From Phormidesmis sp963710175 (lineage in GTDB: Bacteria > Cyanobacteriota > Cyanobacteriia > Phormidesmidales > Phormidesmidaceae), in contig CAVPZC010000001.1 of NCBI GenBank assembly GCA_963710175.1, forward strand, positions 682,001 to 746,000: a DNA stretch of 64,000 nt. The letters are read 5' to 3'. The notes under the pieces were generated by a model. It did not search any database. It had not been told where the DNA came from and saw nothing but the letters and a program-made list of their open reading frames with translations. The position numbers and the translations under genes were made by a program. Shown here one piece after another: positions 25,444-35,173 of this stretch; position 1 is the first letter of the stretch; each line of letters begins with the position of its first letter.

Positions 25444-25480
25444 AAAGGCCGCCCGGGGAAAAGATTCTCTGGCGGCCTTT
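25444..25480 (+). terminator. Terminator of the fasciclin gene
   Basis: AAAGGCCGCC and GGCGGCCTTT form a perfect 10-bp stem with a 17-base loop, 53 bases after the stop. The T run is only three bases, so efficiency is uncertain. Confidence 0.75.
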
Positions 25481-25603
25481 AGCGATGTTTGAGACGTTCT
25501 TCATAGCTCAAAAGCGCATGAGCGTGTTCAATAGACGGTTTAATAGTAGGCATCAAAACTTTACTTTTGCCTCTTTTCAAAGACATCCTCTCTATAGGCC
25601 GCT

Positions 25604-26704
25604 ATGACGACCCTCCTGCGTACTCCTCTGCACCCGATCTGCCTCCAGCAAAAAGCCAAAATGACTGGTTTCTCTGGCTGGGAAATGCCTGTACAGTTCA
25701 GCGGTATTTTGCAGGAGCACCAGGCGGTTCGTCAGGCAGCCGGAGCCTTTGATATTTCTCATATGGGCAAGTTTGTACTCACCGGAACAGATGTCATCGG
25801 TGCCTTGCAGCAAATTGTCCCTTCCGACCTGGTCCGCCTAATTCCTGGCAGAGCCCAATACACGGTCTTGATCAATGAGCAGGGAGGAATTATTGACGAT
25901 CTGATTGTCTATCACCAGGGGCAAACTGGCAGTCAGCAAAAAATTACTCTGATTGTGAATGCGGGGACAACCGAGAAAGATAAACTCTGGCTGCAAAAGC
26001 ATCTGCCCGACACTGTGGAGCTCCAAGATCTTTCGCTTGAACAAGCGCTGATTGCCGTTCAGGGGCCAGTAGCCACCGCCCGACTTCAGCAGCTCTGCCC
26101 TCATGAAGATCTTCAGTCTGTCCCTCGTTACGGTCACTTGACCGGTGAGCTATTGGGACAACCCGCCTTTTTTGCCAGAACCGGCTACACCGGAGAAGAT
26201 GGGTTTGAGGTAATGGTGCCAGCGGCGATCGCGGTAGACGTGTGGCAAGCGCTAATGGATTTGGGCGTGGTTCCTTGCGGATTGGGCGCACGCGATACGC
26301 TGAGGCTAGAGGCATCAATGGCCCTGTACGGGCAAGACATCACTGATGCGACGACGCCCTTAGAAGCCGGATTGGGCTGGCTGGTGCATTGGGATAAAAC
26401 CGCTGACTTTATCGGTCGCGCCGTGCTGGAGCGGCAAAAGGCAGAAGGCCTAGAGCGCAGATTGGTTGGCCTCGTTTTGGAGGGCCGCAATATTGCTCGT
26501 CACGACTACCCTATTCTCAGCCAGGGCAAACCGGTTGGCGTTGTTACCAGCGGTACGCTTTCACCCACGCTGGGCTTTCCGGTCGCCTTGGGCTATGTGC
26601 CACCGTCTCTAGCAAAGCTCGGCCAGGTGTTAGAGGTGGCCATTCGCAGTAAAACTTTTCCGGCAACAGTGGTGAAGCGTCCGTTTTACAAGGTAGGCAA
26701 ATAG
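25604..26704 (+). CDS. gcvT: Glycine cleavage system T protein (aminomethyltransferase)
   Basis: 366 residues, full length. Landmarks are KMTGFSGWEMPVQFSG, FDISHMGKFVLTG, GRAQYTVLINEQGGIIDDLIVY, RTGYTGEDGFEVM and GLGARDTLRLEASMALYGQD. It transfers the methylene group from the aminomethyl-lipoyl H protein to tetrahydrofolate and releases ammonia. gcvH starts 179 bases downstream and gcvP follows, so T, H and P are in one direction; the L protein (dihydrolipoyl dehydrogenase) is not here. I see no glycine riboswitch aptamer in the 100 bases upstream. Confidence 0.97.
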   Translation: MTTLLRTPLHPICLQQKAKMTGFSGWEMPVQFSGILQEHQAVRQAAGAFDISHMGKFVLTGTDVIGALQQIVPSDLVRLIPGRAQYTVLINEQGGIIDDLIVYHQGQTGSQQKITLIVNAGTTEKDKLWLQKHLPDTVELQDLSLEQALIAVQGPVATARLQQLCPHEDLQSVPRYGHLTGELLGQPAFFARTGYTGEDGFEVMVPAAIAVDVWQALMDLGVVPCGLGARDTLRLEASMALYGQDITDATTPLEAGLGWLVHWDKTADFIGRAVLERQKAEGLERRLVGLVLEGRNIARHDYPILSQGKPVGVVTSGTLSPTLGFPVALGYVPPSLAKLGQVLEVAIRSKTFPATVVKRPFYKVGK

Positions 26705-26883
26705 GATAGAGGCTGCGCGGTGAGTTGCTTTACCCGCAAGCTGCTGCGACATTGTGAAGTAGTTTTGTGAAATAATTTTGGCTGAGGTCTGTCTATCTTG
26801 AGACCAGCGGTGCAATACTGGCAGCATCCAATCACTGGAGTACGACCTGACTGACCTGATTGCGGTCACCTTGAGGAAATATC

Positions 26884-27279
26884 ATGGCGTTTGAATATCC
26901 TGACAATTTGCAATATCTGGACACTCACGAATATGCGCGGGTGGACGAGGAAGACAAAACAGTAACGGTGGGCATCACTGCGTTTGCGGTAGATCAGATG
27001 GGGGATGTCGTGTTTTTGGAGCTGCCCGCTATTGGCGATGCGGTGGAAAAGGGCGAAAACTTTGGCACGATTGAGTCGGTAAAGGCGGTTGAAGACCTGA
27101 AGTCGCCAGTCGATGGTGAAGTGCTAGAGCGCAATGAGGCGCTGATCGAGTCGCCTGAGCAGATTGCAGATGATCCGTTTGGCGATGCCTGGCTAATTAA
27201 AATACGGGCGGATGATCTCTCAGATCTGGACGATACGCTGTCGGCAGAAGAATATCAGGAGCAGGTAGAGGGGAGCTAG
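26884..27279 (+). CDS. gcvH: Glycine cleavage system H protein
   Basis: 131 residues, full length. The lipoylated lysine is Lys67 in GTIESVKAVEDLKSPVDGEV. The N-terminus LQYLDTHEYARVDEEDKTVTVGITAFAVDQMGDVVFLELP is typical. H carries the aminomethyl intermediate from the P to the T protein on its lipoyl arm. GAGGAAAT lies just before the ATG and serves as ribosome-binding site. gcvP begins 121 bases downstream. Confidence 0.97.
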   Translation: MAFEYPDNLQYLDTHEYARVDEEDKTVTVGITAFAVDQMGDVVFLELPAIGDAVEKGENFGTIESVKAVEDLKSPVDGEVLERNEALIESPEQIADDPFGDAWLIKIRADDLSDLDDTLSAEEYQEQVEGS

Positions 27280-27400
27280 TCAGAATTCGCTGCTATGAAC
27301 AGCAGTCAACCGTTTTTTGTTACACAATACTAAGAGGACTGTGGGCGTAGCCTACCTATCAGGCGCTGGCCCGTCAGCTCGCACTTTTATCCCCGCTATC

Positions 27401-30400
27401 ATGCCCTACGATCAGACCGCTCCGTCTCCTGAGGTTTTTACGGCAACCGCTCAAACTGTGGCCAATACTGTGGTTGATGCCGTCAGCAGCAGCCCGTCAG
27501 CAGCCCGCTCGATCTGGACAGATCGCCTGCCTGCGGATCGCTTCGCTCAGCGGCACCTCGGCCCGACTGCATCCGATATTGATAAAATGCTGACCGTTCT
27601 CGGCTTTGATAGTGTGGATGACTTAATCGCCGCTGCTGTGCCTGCTGGCATTCGGCTAAGCCAGCCTTTGGAGATTGCAGCAGGACTGACTGAGAGCGAG
27701 GCGCTAAACAAGATCGCCGACATTGCAGCGCTCAACCAGGTCTATCGCAGCTACATTGGCCTGGGCTATCACAGCTGCGTGACGCCGCCGGTCATTCAGC
27801 GCAATATCTTAGAAAACCCTGGCTGGTATACCCAATACACCCCCTATCAGCCAGAGATCTCTCAGGGACGGCTCGAAGCGCTGCTCAACTATCAGACGAT
27901 GGTGAGCGACCTGACCGGGCTAGAAATTGCCAATGCTTCTTTGCTAGATGAAGGGACAGCGGCAGCAGAAGCCATGAGCATGAGCTATGGCCTGTGCAAA
28001 GACAAGGCGGCTAAAGCGGCTAAGCGGTACTGGGTGTCGGCGAGCTGCCATCCGCAGACGATTGAGGTGATTAAGACGCGATCGCATCCCCTCAATATAG
28101 AAGTCGTCATCGGCAGCCATAGAGATCCCGAAGCGCTAGCGGGCGGCCCCTTCTTCGGCGTGCTGCTGCAATACCCGGCCACCGATGGCGCGATCTATGA
28201 CTACACAGACTTCATCGAGCAAGCTCACGAGACAGGCGCGACCGTGACCGTTGCCGCCGAGCTGCTTAGCCTCACTCTGCTTAAGCCCCCCGGCGAATTT
28301 GGCGCGGATATTGCAGTGGGCAACACGCAGCGATTTGGCGTACCGCTAGGCTATGGTGGGCCTCACGCTGCCTACTTTTCCACTAAGCAAGCCTACGCAC
28401 GCAAACTACCGGGCCGTCTGGTGGGCATTTCTAAAGATGCCAAAGGCGCACCCGCTCTGAGACTGGCCTTGCAAACCCGCGAGCAGCATATTCGCCGCGA
28501 CTCAGCCACCAGCAATATTTGTACGGCTCAAGTGCTGCTGGCAATCATCGCCGGTACCTATGCGGTCTACCACGGTCCCGCCGGGCTCAAAGGCGTTGCT
28601 ACGCGCATTCATCAGCTCACCAACGCGCTGGCAGATGGCCTGCGACGGCTGGGCTATCCGCTGAGCACCGAGCCTGTTTTTGATACGCTCACAGTCGTCA
28701 CTGGCGAGCAAACCGCCGATATCATTGCCCGTGCCGCTGAGCGCCAGGTCAACCTGCGCCTCGATCCGATTCGGTCAGGTCAACCTCAGACCTTGGGTGT
28801 TTCTTTAGATGAAACGACCGGACCAGCGCAGCTGGCTGAACTGCTGGCTATTTTTGCGGGTGACAAATCTGCGCCTGAGCTAGATTCTCTGCGAAGAGAA
28901 CCGCTGCCTGAGCCGCTGCGCCGCACTTCGCCCTACCTGACTAATCCCGTATTCAACCAGTACCACAGCGAAACTGAACTGCTGCGCTACCTGTACAGCT
29001 TGCAAAGCAAAGATCTCTCGCTAGCCAATGCAATGATTCCCTTAGGATCTTGCACCATGAAGCTCAACGCCACAGCTGAAATGGTGCCGATTACCTGGCC
29101 AGCGTTTGGGCAGATTCACCCCTTTGCCCCCCTCTCGCAGACCCAGGGCTATCGGGTTCTCTTCACCCAGCTAGAAGCGCAGCTGGCTGAGATTACTGGG
29201 TTTGCGGGGATCTCGCTTCAGCCTAATGCGGGTTCACAGGGAGAATATGCAGGGCTGTTGGTGATCCGTCAGTATCACGCGTCTCGGGAAGAGGGCGATC
29301 GCAATATCTGCCTGATTCCACAATCTGCCCACGGCACCAACCCGGCGAGCGCAGTCATGGCCGGTATGAAAGTAGTCGCCGTCAAATGCGATGACGACGG
29401 CAATATTGATGTCGAAGATCTGGCCGCTAAAGCAGAAAAGCATCAAGACAGTCTGGCTGCGCTAATGGTGACCTACCCGTCTACTCACGGCGTGTTTGAA
29501 GAGAGTATCAAAAGCGTTTGCAAGATTATTCACAGCCACGGCGGTCAGGTGTATATGGATGGCGCGAATATGAACGCCCAAGTGGGACTGTGCAGTCCGG
29601 GCGATATCGGCGCAGATGTCTGTCATCTCAACTTGCACAAGACTTTTTGTATCCCTCACGGGGGCGGTGGCCCCGGCGTTGGCCCGATTGGGGTTGCCGC
29701 TCACTTAGTGCCATTTTTGCCCGGTCACAGCTTGATTTCAACAGGCGGCGAAGCCGCTATTGGCGCTGTTGCCGCCGCGCCCTGGGGCAGTGCCAGCATT
29801 CTGCCAATCTCCTGGATGTACATTCAGATGATGGGAGCCGAAGGACTTAAGCAGGCCAGCGAGATTGCCATTCTTAGCGCTAACTACATCGCCAAGCGGC
29901 TAGAAGGTCACTACGATATTTTGTACAAGGGTGCTGGCGGACTGGTTGCTCACGAGTGCATTGTTGATTTGCGAGGCTTCAAAAAAACCGCTCAGGTGAC
30001 TGTTGATGATATTGCCAAGCGCCTGATCGACTATGGCTTTCATCCGCCGACTATGTCTTGGCCAGTAGCCGGTACGATCATGGTCGAACCTACTGAGAGC
30101 GAAGCTTTGGGCGAACTGGACAGGTTTTGCGATGCCATGATTGCCATTCGCGCCGAGATTCAGCAGATTGAGTCTGGCGAAATTGCTACAGAAGAAAGCC
30201 CTCTGCACCACGCCCCTCACACCACCGCCGATCTCGTCGATGATTGGCAGCGGTCTTACTCACGCGAGCAGGCAGTCTTTCCGACGCAGTGGACACGCGA
30301 TCGCAAATTTTGGCCCGCCGTCAACCGTATTGACCAAGCCTTTGGCGATCGCAACCTCATCTGCACCTGCCCCTCCGTAGACGAATTCGCAGATCAAGCC

Positions 30401-30406
30401 GATTGA
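27401..30406 (+). CDS. gcvP: Glycine dehydrogenase (decarboxylating), P protein
   Basis: 1001 residues from ATG 27401. The frame is open to a TTG at 27317, but the extra 28 residues look noncoding. After a ~45-residue Thr/Ser/Ala-rich leader the conserved protein begins at DRFAQRHLGPTASDIDKML. The pyridoxal-phosphate lysine is Lys747 in LNLHKTFCIPHGGGGPGVGP, and GSCTMKLNATAEM is present in the C-terminal half. P decarboxylates glycine and loads the aminomethyl group on GcvH. Together with gcvT and gcvH it handles photorespiratory glycine and provides one-carbon units. The leader resembles a disordered extension and may be non-essential. Confidence 0.97.
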   Translation: MPYDQTAPSPEVFTATAQTVANTVVDAVSSSPSAARSIWTDRLPADRFAQRHLGPTASDIDKMLTVLGFDSVDDLIAAAVPAGIRLSQPLEIAAGLTESEALNKIADIAALNQVYRSYIGLGYHSCVTPPVIQRNILENPGWYTQYTPYQPEISQGRLEALLNYQTMVSDLTGLEIANASLLDEGTAAAEAMSMSYGLCKDKAAKAAKRYWVSASCHPQTIEVIKTRSHPLNIEVVIGSHRDPEALAGGPFFGVLLQYPATDGAIYDYTDFIEQAHETGATVTVAAELLSLTLLKPPGEFGADIAVGNTQRFGVPLGYGGPHAAYFSTKQAYARKLPGRLVGISKDAKGAPALRLALQTREQHIRRDSATSNICTAQVLLAIIAGTYAVYHGPAGLKGVATRIHQLTNALADGLRRLGYPLSTEPVFDTLTVVTGEQTADIIARAAERQVNLRLDPIRSGQPQTLGVSLDETTGPAQLAELLAIFAGDKSAPELDSLRREPLPEPLRRTSPYLTNPVFNQYHSETELLRYLYSLQSKDLSLANAMIPLGSCTMKLNATAEMVPITWPAFGQIHPFAPLSQTQGYRVLFTQLEAQLAEITGFAGISLQPNAGSQGEYAGLLVIRQYHASREEGDRNICLIPQSAHGTNPASAVMAGMKVVAVKCDDDGNIDVEDLAAKAEKHQDSLAALMVTYPSTHGVFEESIKSVCKIIHSHGGQVYMDGANMNAQVGLCSPGDIGADVCHLNLHKTFCIPHGGGGPGVGPIGVAAHLVPFLPGHSLISTGGEAAIGAVAAAPWGSASILPISWMYIQMMGAEGLKQASEIAILSANYIAKRLEGHYDILYKGAGGLVAHECIVDLRGFKKTAQVTVDDIAKRLIDYGFHPPTMSWPVAGTIMVEPTESEALGELDRFCDAMIAIRAEIQQIESGEIATEESPLHHAPHTTADLVDDWQRSYSREQAVFPTQWTRDRKFWPAVNRIDQAFGDRNLICTCPSVDEFADQAD

Positions 30407-30473
30407 GTTTCCCACCTCAAGCCAACCTACAGTCTCATTCATCGCTCATCGTTCATCCCTCATACTTTCCCCT

Positions 30474-32846
30474 ATGACTCTCCCTGCTCAGGACACCTGG
30501 CAAGCTCCCCCTGAGCCCATCGCCTCCATGCTCAACGCCCCGCAGCTCCCTACCGTCGCCTTTTCCCCCGAGGCCGAGTGGATGGTTGAACTGGGCCAGG
30601 CGGAGCTGCCGCCGATAGCAGAACTGGCCGCACCAAAAGTGGCGATCGCGGGTCTCCAAATCAACCCCAAAACCTGGGGGCCAGCCAAACCAAGCTACTA
30701 CCGCAGTCTGGCCATTCGCCGCCGCGAGGAAAAAACCGCCCGCCCCATTCAGCTCCCTCCTGATGCCCGCATTCGCAATCTAAGCTGGTCGCGGTGCGGC
30801 CAATATCTCTGCTTTACGCATACAAAAATAGAGAATGAGAGCGGCATCAGTCTGTGGGTGCTCGACCTTAAAGCAGCGCAGGCCCGCGCCCTGACTGGCC
30901 CTATTCTCAATGCTACCTGTGGCAGCGTCGTCCGCTGGCTACCTGACAACAGCCTAATCTGCAAAGTCCGCACAGAGGCAGGCCCACCGCCTGACGCGCC
31001 TGTCTTACCGGTCGGCCCGATTGTAGAAGAAAATTTGGGTCGCACTACGCCTGCTCGCACCTACACCAACCTGCTGACCAGTCCTCACGACGAAAATCTG
31101 CTGGAGTACTACCTGACTTCGCAGCTCATCCGCCTCACCCTGGCTGGCGAACAAACTCCGATTACAGAACCTGATCTGTTCAAAAGCTTCTCGCCTTCTC
31201 CTGACGGTCAGTGGCTAATGACGACCACGACCCATCGTCCCTTCTCCTATCAGGTCCCGCTTTCTCGCTTCCCCGTCTGCACCAAAGTTTTCAATCTTGA
31301 GGGCAAGCCTGCCTATACGGTGGCCGACTTGCCCCTAGCTGAAGAAATCTCCATCAATTTCGACTCTGTTCGAGACGGACGGCGAGCAACGGGCTGGCGG
31401 GCCGATAAACCGGCCACCCTGTATTGGATAGAAGCCCTAGACGGCGGCGATGCTCAGCGGGAAAGTGAGTATCGTGACAGTGTGTATACCCTCTCTGCTC
31501 CCTTCACCGATGCGCCGGAGCTGCTGTGGCAGTCAACCCTGCGATTTAACAGTTTGGTTTGGGGCAATGGCACAACAGCGCTAGCCTACGAAGCCTTTTA
31601 CACCAGCCGTCAGGTTCGCACCTGGCGACTCGCACCCGACGACCGACAGGTGTCCCCTGTTTTGTTATCAGAACGCAACTTTCAAGATGCCTACAGCAAT
31701 CCGGGTGAACCCATAACAACACCCGGCGAACATGGTTGGCAAACGCTGCTGCTCTCAGCTCAAGGAGATATCTACTTCAATGGTCGCGGTGCTTCTGTGG
31801 AAGGAGTCCAACCTTTTTTAGACAGGTTGAATTTGGCCAGTGGTGAGAAAGAAAGGCTGTGGCGATCGCCCCCCAATACCTTCTCTAGAGTGAGAAAAGT
31901 CCTCGATCCAGCCGCCCATCAGTTCATCATCCGCCAGGAGAGCAAAACTGCCCCCGGCAACTACTGGCTACACGACCGTGACCAGTCTCAGACAGTTGCC
32001 CTGACTCATTTTCAAGATCCGCTGCCCTGGTACGAAGCCATTCATAAAGAGATTGTGCGCTACCGCCGCGCCGATGGCTTAGAGCTTTCGGCCACCCTCT
32101 ACCTGCCGCCTGGTTATGACCTAGAGCGCGACGGGCCGCTGCCCACTCTCTTGTGGGTTTACCCAGAAGAACACAAAAGCCGCCAGACGGCCAGCCAGGT
32201 CACTCGCTCAGAAAATACCTTTGGCAGACCTAGCCGAGCTTCCGTGATGTTTTTACTCACTCAGGGCTATGCGCTGCTCTCTGGGCCGACGATGCCGATT
32301 GTCGGCGAGGGCGAGACCGAACCTAACGACACCTACCTAGAACAGCTCATCGACAGTGCCACCGCTGCTGTCGATTATTTAGTTGGGCGAGGCGTCAGTG
32401 AGTCGGGTCGCTTGGCTATTGGCGGACATTCCTACGGCGCGTTTACCACGGCAAATCTGCTAGCCCATACCAATTTATTTGCGGCTGGCATTGCTCGCAG
32501 CGGCGCTTATAATCGCAGTCTGACCCCTTTTGGCTTTCAGGGCGAACAGCGTCACTTTTGGGATGCTACTGATACCTACAGCCAGATGTCTCCCTTTTTC
32601 GCTGCCGACAAAATCAATCAGCCGCTGCTGCTCATTCACGGCGCTGCCGATAACAACTCGGGCACCTACCCAATTCAAACCGAGCGACTGTACGAGGCAA
32701 TGAAAGGACTTGGCGGCACAGTGCGCTGGGTGAGTTTGCCCTACGAAGAACACGGCTACCGCTCTCGCGAAGCGGTCGGTCACGTTCTCTGGGAAATGGT
32801 GCGCTGGCTAGAGACTTATCTCAAGCCCGACGGTGAAGCCAGTTAA
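30474..32846 (+). CDS. S9 family prolyl-oligopeptidase-type peptidase (glutamyl endopeptidase-like)
   Basis: 790 residues. The N-terminal half is a beta-propeller-like region beginning MLNAPQLPTVAFSPEAEWMVELGQAELPPIAELA, which resembles plastid CGEP-type glutamyl endopeptidases. The C-terminal alpha/beta hydrolase has the triad Ser653 (GGHSYGAF), Asp726 (HGAADNNSG) and His760 (YEEHGYRSRE). No signal peptide is visible, so it is probably cytosolic and degrades peptides or misfolded proteins. It starts 67 bases after gcvP but has no functional tie to it that I can see. The Glu specificity is inferred from resemblance only. Confidence 0.88.
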   Translation: MTLPAQDTWQAPPEPIASMLNAPQLPTVAFSPEAEWMVELGQAELPPIAELAAPKVAIAGLQINPKTWGPAKPSYYRSLAIRRREEKTARPIQLPPDARIRNLSWSRCGQYLCFTHTKIENESGISLWVLDLKAAQARALTGPILNATCGSVVRWLPDNSLICKVRTEAGPPPDAPVLPVGPIVEENLGRTTPARTYTNLLTSPHDENLLEYYLTSQLIRLTLAGEQTPITEPDLFKSFSPSPDGQWLMTTTTHRPFSYQVPLSRFPVCTKVFNLEGKPAYTVADLPLAEEISINFDSVRDGRRATGWRADKPATLYWIEALDGGDAQRESEYRDSVYTLSAPFTDAPELLWQSTLRFNSLVWGNGTTALAYEAFYTSRQVRTWRLAPDDRQVSPVLLSERNFQDAYSNPGEPITTPGEHGWQTLLLSAQGDIYFNGRGASVEGVQPFLDRLNLASGEKERLWRSPPNTFSRVRKVLDPAAHQFIIRQESKTAPGNYWLHDRDQSQTVALTHFQDPLPWYEAIHKEIVRYRRADGLELSATLYLPPGYDLERDGPLPTLLWVYPEEHKSRQTASQVTRSENTFGRPSRASVMFLLTQGYALLSGPTMPIVGEGETEPNDTYLEQLIDSATAAVDYLVGRGVSESGRLAIGGHSYGAFTTANLLAHTNLFAAGIARSGAYNRSLTPFGFQGEQRHFWDATDTYSQMSPFFAADKINQPLLLIHGAADNNSGTYPIQTERLYEAMKGLGGTVRWVSLPYEEHGYRSREAVGHVLWEMVRWLETYLKPDGEAS

Positions 32847-32886
32847 AAAATATAATGATGGTAATTAAGCTCGTGTAGCCTCTCCT

Positions 32887-33759
32887 ATGACTTTCACTGG
32901 CCGCTCTATGCCTCAGACGGATCCGCCGCGATCGCCTTGTCACTCGCTGCCGAGCATGTATGATCTGCCCAGTGAGTTTCCAGAGGAGCCCGGCTTGCCA
33001 GACGAATTTCACGACCTTCAGCCTCAGCTACTGAGCAGAACGCTGTCTTTGAAGGGATATTCTTCAAAAAATCGTTTCACGGGCTCGGACTTAAATATTT
33101 ATTACGAGCTAGACCATCCGCTCTGGCACAAGCGTCCGGACTGGTTTTTGGCCGTAGATGTCCCCCGCGTATACAACGGTGAAAGGGGCGAGGATTCCAG
33201 ACAGAGCTACGTAGTCTGGCAGGAGCGACGCTCCCCCACGGTCGTCGTAGAGTTTTTGTCGTATCGCACAGAGCGAGAAGACTTAGGACGGTTTTACGAG
33301 AAAGCTGATTATATAGCTAACCCTGCCCCAGATTTGATGAGTGATGCTGAAGCGGAGGCGATCGCGACTAGCAAAATAAAACCGCCTAGAAAATTTGACG
33401 TGTACGAGAAGTACCTGAAGGTTCCTCACTACATCGTATACAGCAAGTACACCCAGAGACTGCGATACTTTAAACACAACGGCAGTGGCTATGAAGAACA
33501 GACTGTTCAAGCAAGCTCGCCGAAAATTTGGCTAGATGATCTTGAAATCGGTCTGGGAATTTGGAATGATTACTTTGAAGACGTTCCTGGGCCTTGGTTA
33601 AGATGGTGCGATTCGTCAGGAAATTGGCTGTTGACTGATACAGAACGGGCACAGGCTGAAGCTGATAGCGCAAAAGCAGAGGCCTATAGTGCGAAAGCAG
33701 AAGCCAGCAAGCTAGCAGAGAAGCTTAGAGCGCTAGGCGTAGATCCCGATCATCTGTGA
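32887..33759 (+). CDS. Uma2 family (DUF820) putative endonuclease
   Basis: 290 residues (another ATG at 32908). The core has YYELDHPLWHKRPDWFLAVDVP, SYVVWQERRSPTVVVEFLSYRTEREDLGRF and VPHYIVYSKYTQRLRYF, the pattern of the Uma2 family with a restriction-endonuclease-like fold (Asp in the DWFL region, Glu in VVEFLS). The tail is a short coiled coil with a repeated AKAEA motif, common in this family. Uma2 genes are multicopy in cyanobacteria, often linked to mobile DNA; the function is unproven. It is convergent with pyrD, whose stop lies two bases away. Confidence 0.85.
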   Translation: MTFTGRSMPQTDPPRSPCHSLPSMYDLPSEFPEEPGLPDEFHDLQPQLLSRTLSLKGYSSKNRFTGSDLNIYYELDHPLWHKRPDWFLAVDVPRVYNGERGEDSRQSYVVWQERRSPTVVVEFLSYRTEREDLGRFYEKADYIANPAPDLMSDAEAEAIATSKIKPPRKFDVYEKYLKVPHYIVYSKYTQRLRYFKHNGSGYEEQTVQASSPKIWLDDLEIGLGIWNDYFEDVPGPWLRWCDSSGNWLLTDTERAQAEADSAKAEAYSAKAEASKLAEKLRALGVDPDHL

Positions 33760-33761
33760 AG

Positions 33762-34949
33762 TCAGCAGTTGGGTGGAGCCTCTGTTTGAGAGCAGATCCC
33801 TATTGCATCAGAGATATTTTTTAGACCGTGGTTATCAAGCTTCTGCAATAGCCCGTCTAAAACTGAGCGAACCATTGTTGGCCCCTCATATACCCAGCCG
33901 GTATAGGTTTGTAGCAATGAGGCCCCTGCTGTAATTTTGGCCCAAGCATCGTCAGCATTAAAAATGCCGCCTACGCCGATAATGGGTAGGGTGCCCTGGG
34001 TTTGTTGATAAATCAGGCGAATGACTTCTGTAGAGCGCTGAGCAACCGGCGCTCCGCTGATACCGCCTGCTTCGATGGCGACGGCTTTGCCGGTTGCTGC
34101 AATTTTTTGAGTCTTTAAGCCTTCTCGATTGATGGTTGTATTGGTGGCAATAATGCCGGCCAGTTTGCAGGTTTGGGCGAGTTCGACAATTTCGTGAATG
34201 TCTTCAGCAGCGAGATCGGGTGAGATTTTCACCAGCAGCGGTTTGCTTTCGGCGTTGGCCGTTTGCAGGGTTTCTAAAATAGGCAAGAGCTGTTCTTTGG
34301 CTTGGAGCGATCGCAGCCCTGGCGTATTTGGCGAAGACACATTTACAACAAAATAACTTCCCTGCGTTTTTAGCAAGTCAAAGCTCTGGCGATAGTCAGT
34401 GGCAGCTTCGGCGAGCGGCGTCTTTTTGGACTTACCCAAGTTGATGCCAATGGGTATTGGATAGCTGCTCTCAGGCCACAGACTGGCTAGCTGCTGAGAG
34501 AGGGCGGCTGCGCCTTTGTTGTTGAAACCCATGCGATTGAGCGCGGCCTGGTCGGCAGGCAGTCGAAACAGTCGGGGCTGAGGGTTGCCCGGCTGCGCGT
34601 GATAAGTCACCGTGCCGAGTTCTGCAAAGCCAAAGCCTAGCAGCGGCCAGGCCCGAGCCGCTGCGCCGTCTTTATCAAACCCGGCGGCTAGACCCAAGGG
34701 ATTGTCAAAAGAGATGCCCCAGAGAGACTGCCTGAGACAGGGCGATCGCCTGCTGCACAAACCGGCGATCGCTGCCTGCGCTGCCAGTCGGGTGGGCTGA
34801 TGAAACATCGCTCCCAACGCCGGGTCAGCCGCTAGCCAGGCCAGCGTGTCAATGGTTTGACGGTGAACAGCCTCAGCATCTGCTTTAAAGGCATTGAACA
34901 ATAGCGGGCGCAGACCCAGCCGATAGAGCTGTTGCAAAAGAAACTCCAA
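33762..34949 (-). CDS. pyrD: Quinone-dependent dihydroorotate dehydrogenase (class 2)
   Basis: 395 residues. An N-terminal helical extension, typical of membrane-associated class 2 enzymes, precedes NPLGLAAGFDKDG, FGFAELGTVTYHAQPGNPQPRLFRLP and NRMGFNNKG. The catalytic serine is in VVNVSSPNTPGLRSLQ, and FMN-binding segments include IIATNTTINREGL and IIGVGGIFNADDAWAKITAGASLLQTYTG. It oxidises dihydroorotate to orotate in pyrimidine synthesis, passing electrons to plastoquinone. Start ATG 34949 is in line with the family. About 220 bases separate it from the divergent multi-GAF gene. Confidence 0.96.
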   Translation of the reverse strand: MEFLLQQLYRLGLRPLLFNAFKADAEAVHRQTIDTLAWLAADPALGAMFHQPTRLAAQAAIAGLCSRRSPCLRQSLWGISFDNPLGLAAGFDKDGAAARAWPLLGFGFAELGTVTYHAQPGNPQPRLFRLPADQAALNRMGFNNKGAAALSQQLASLWPESSYPIPIGINLGKSKKTPLAEAATDYRQSFDLLKTQGSYFVVNVSSPNTPGLRSLQAKEQLLPILETLQTANAESKPLLVKISPDLAAEDIHEIVELAQTCKLAGIIATNTTINREGLKTQKIAATGKAVAIEAGGISGAPVAQRSTEVIRLIYQQTQGTLPIIGVGGIFNADDAWAKITAGASLLQTYTGWVYEGPTMVRSVLDGLLQKLDNHGLKNISDAIGICSQTEAPPNC

Positions 34950-35173
34950 AAACAGCGCCAGCCTCGATAGCCTCGATAGCGTAGCGCAACCACAATAGCA
35001 AAAATCGCGTTAGACCAGACAATAGCAAAGGGAACTATACGGGTATAAAGACTCTGCTCATTCTCCATCAGTGCTCTGTGCTTCTACTGGCTCGGCTTTT
35101 TTAGGCTCGGTCGCGCCTTGACCCTCGCTATCTACTGACCTCAGGTTTTAAGCCCGCAGCGGCTCTTTTCAAC

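Noticed and set aside
25500..25603. Glycine riboswitch before gcvT
   Set aside because: The short upstream stretch shows none of the conserved aptamer blocks and is too short for the usual tandem form.
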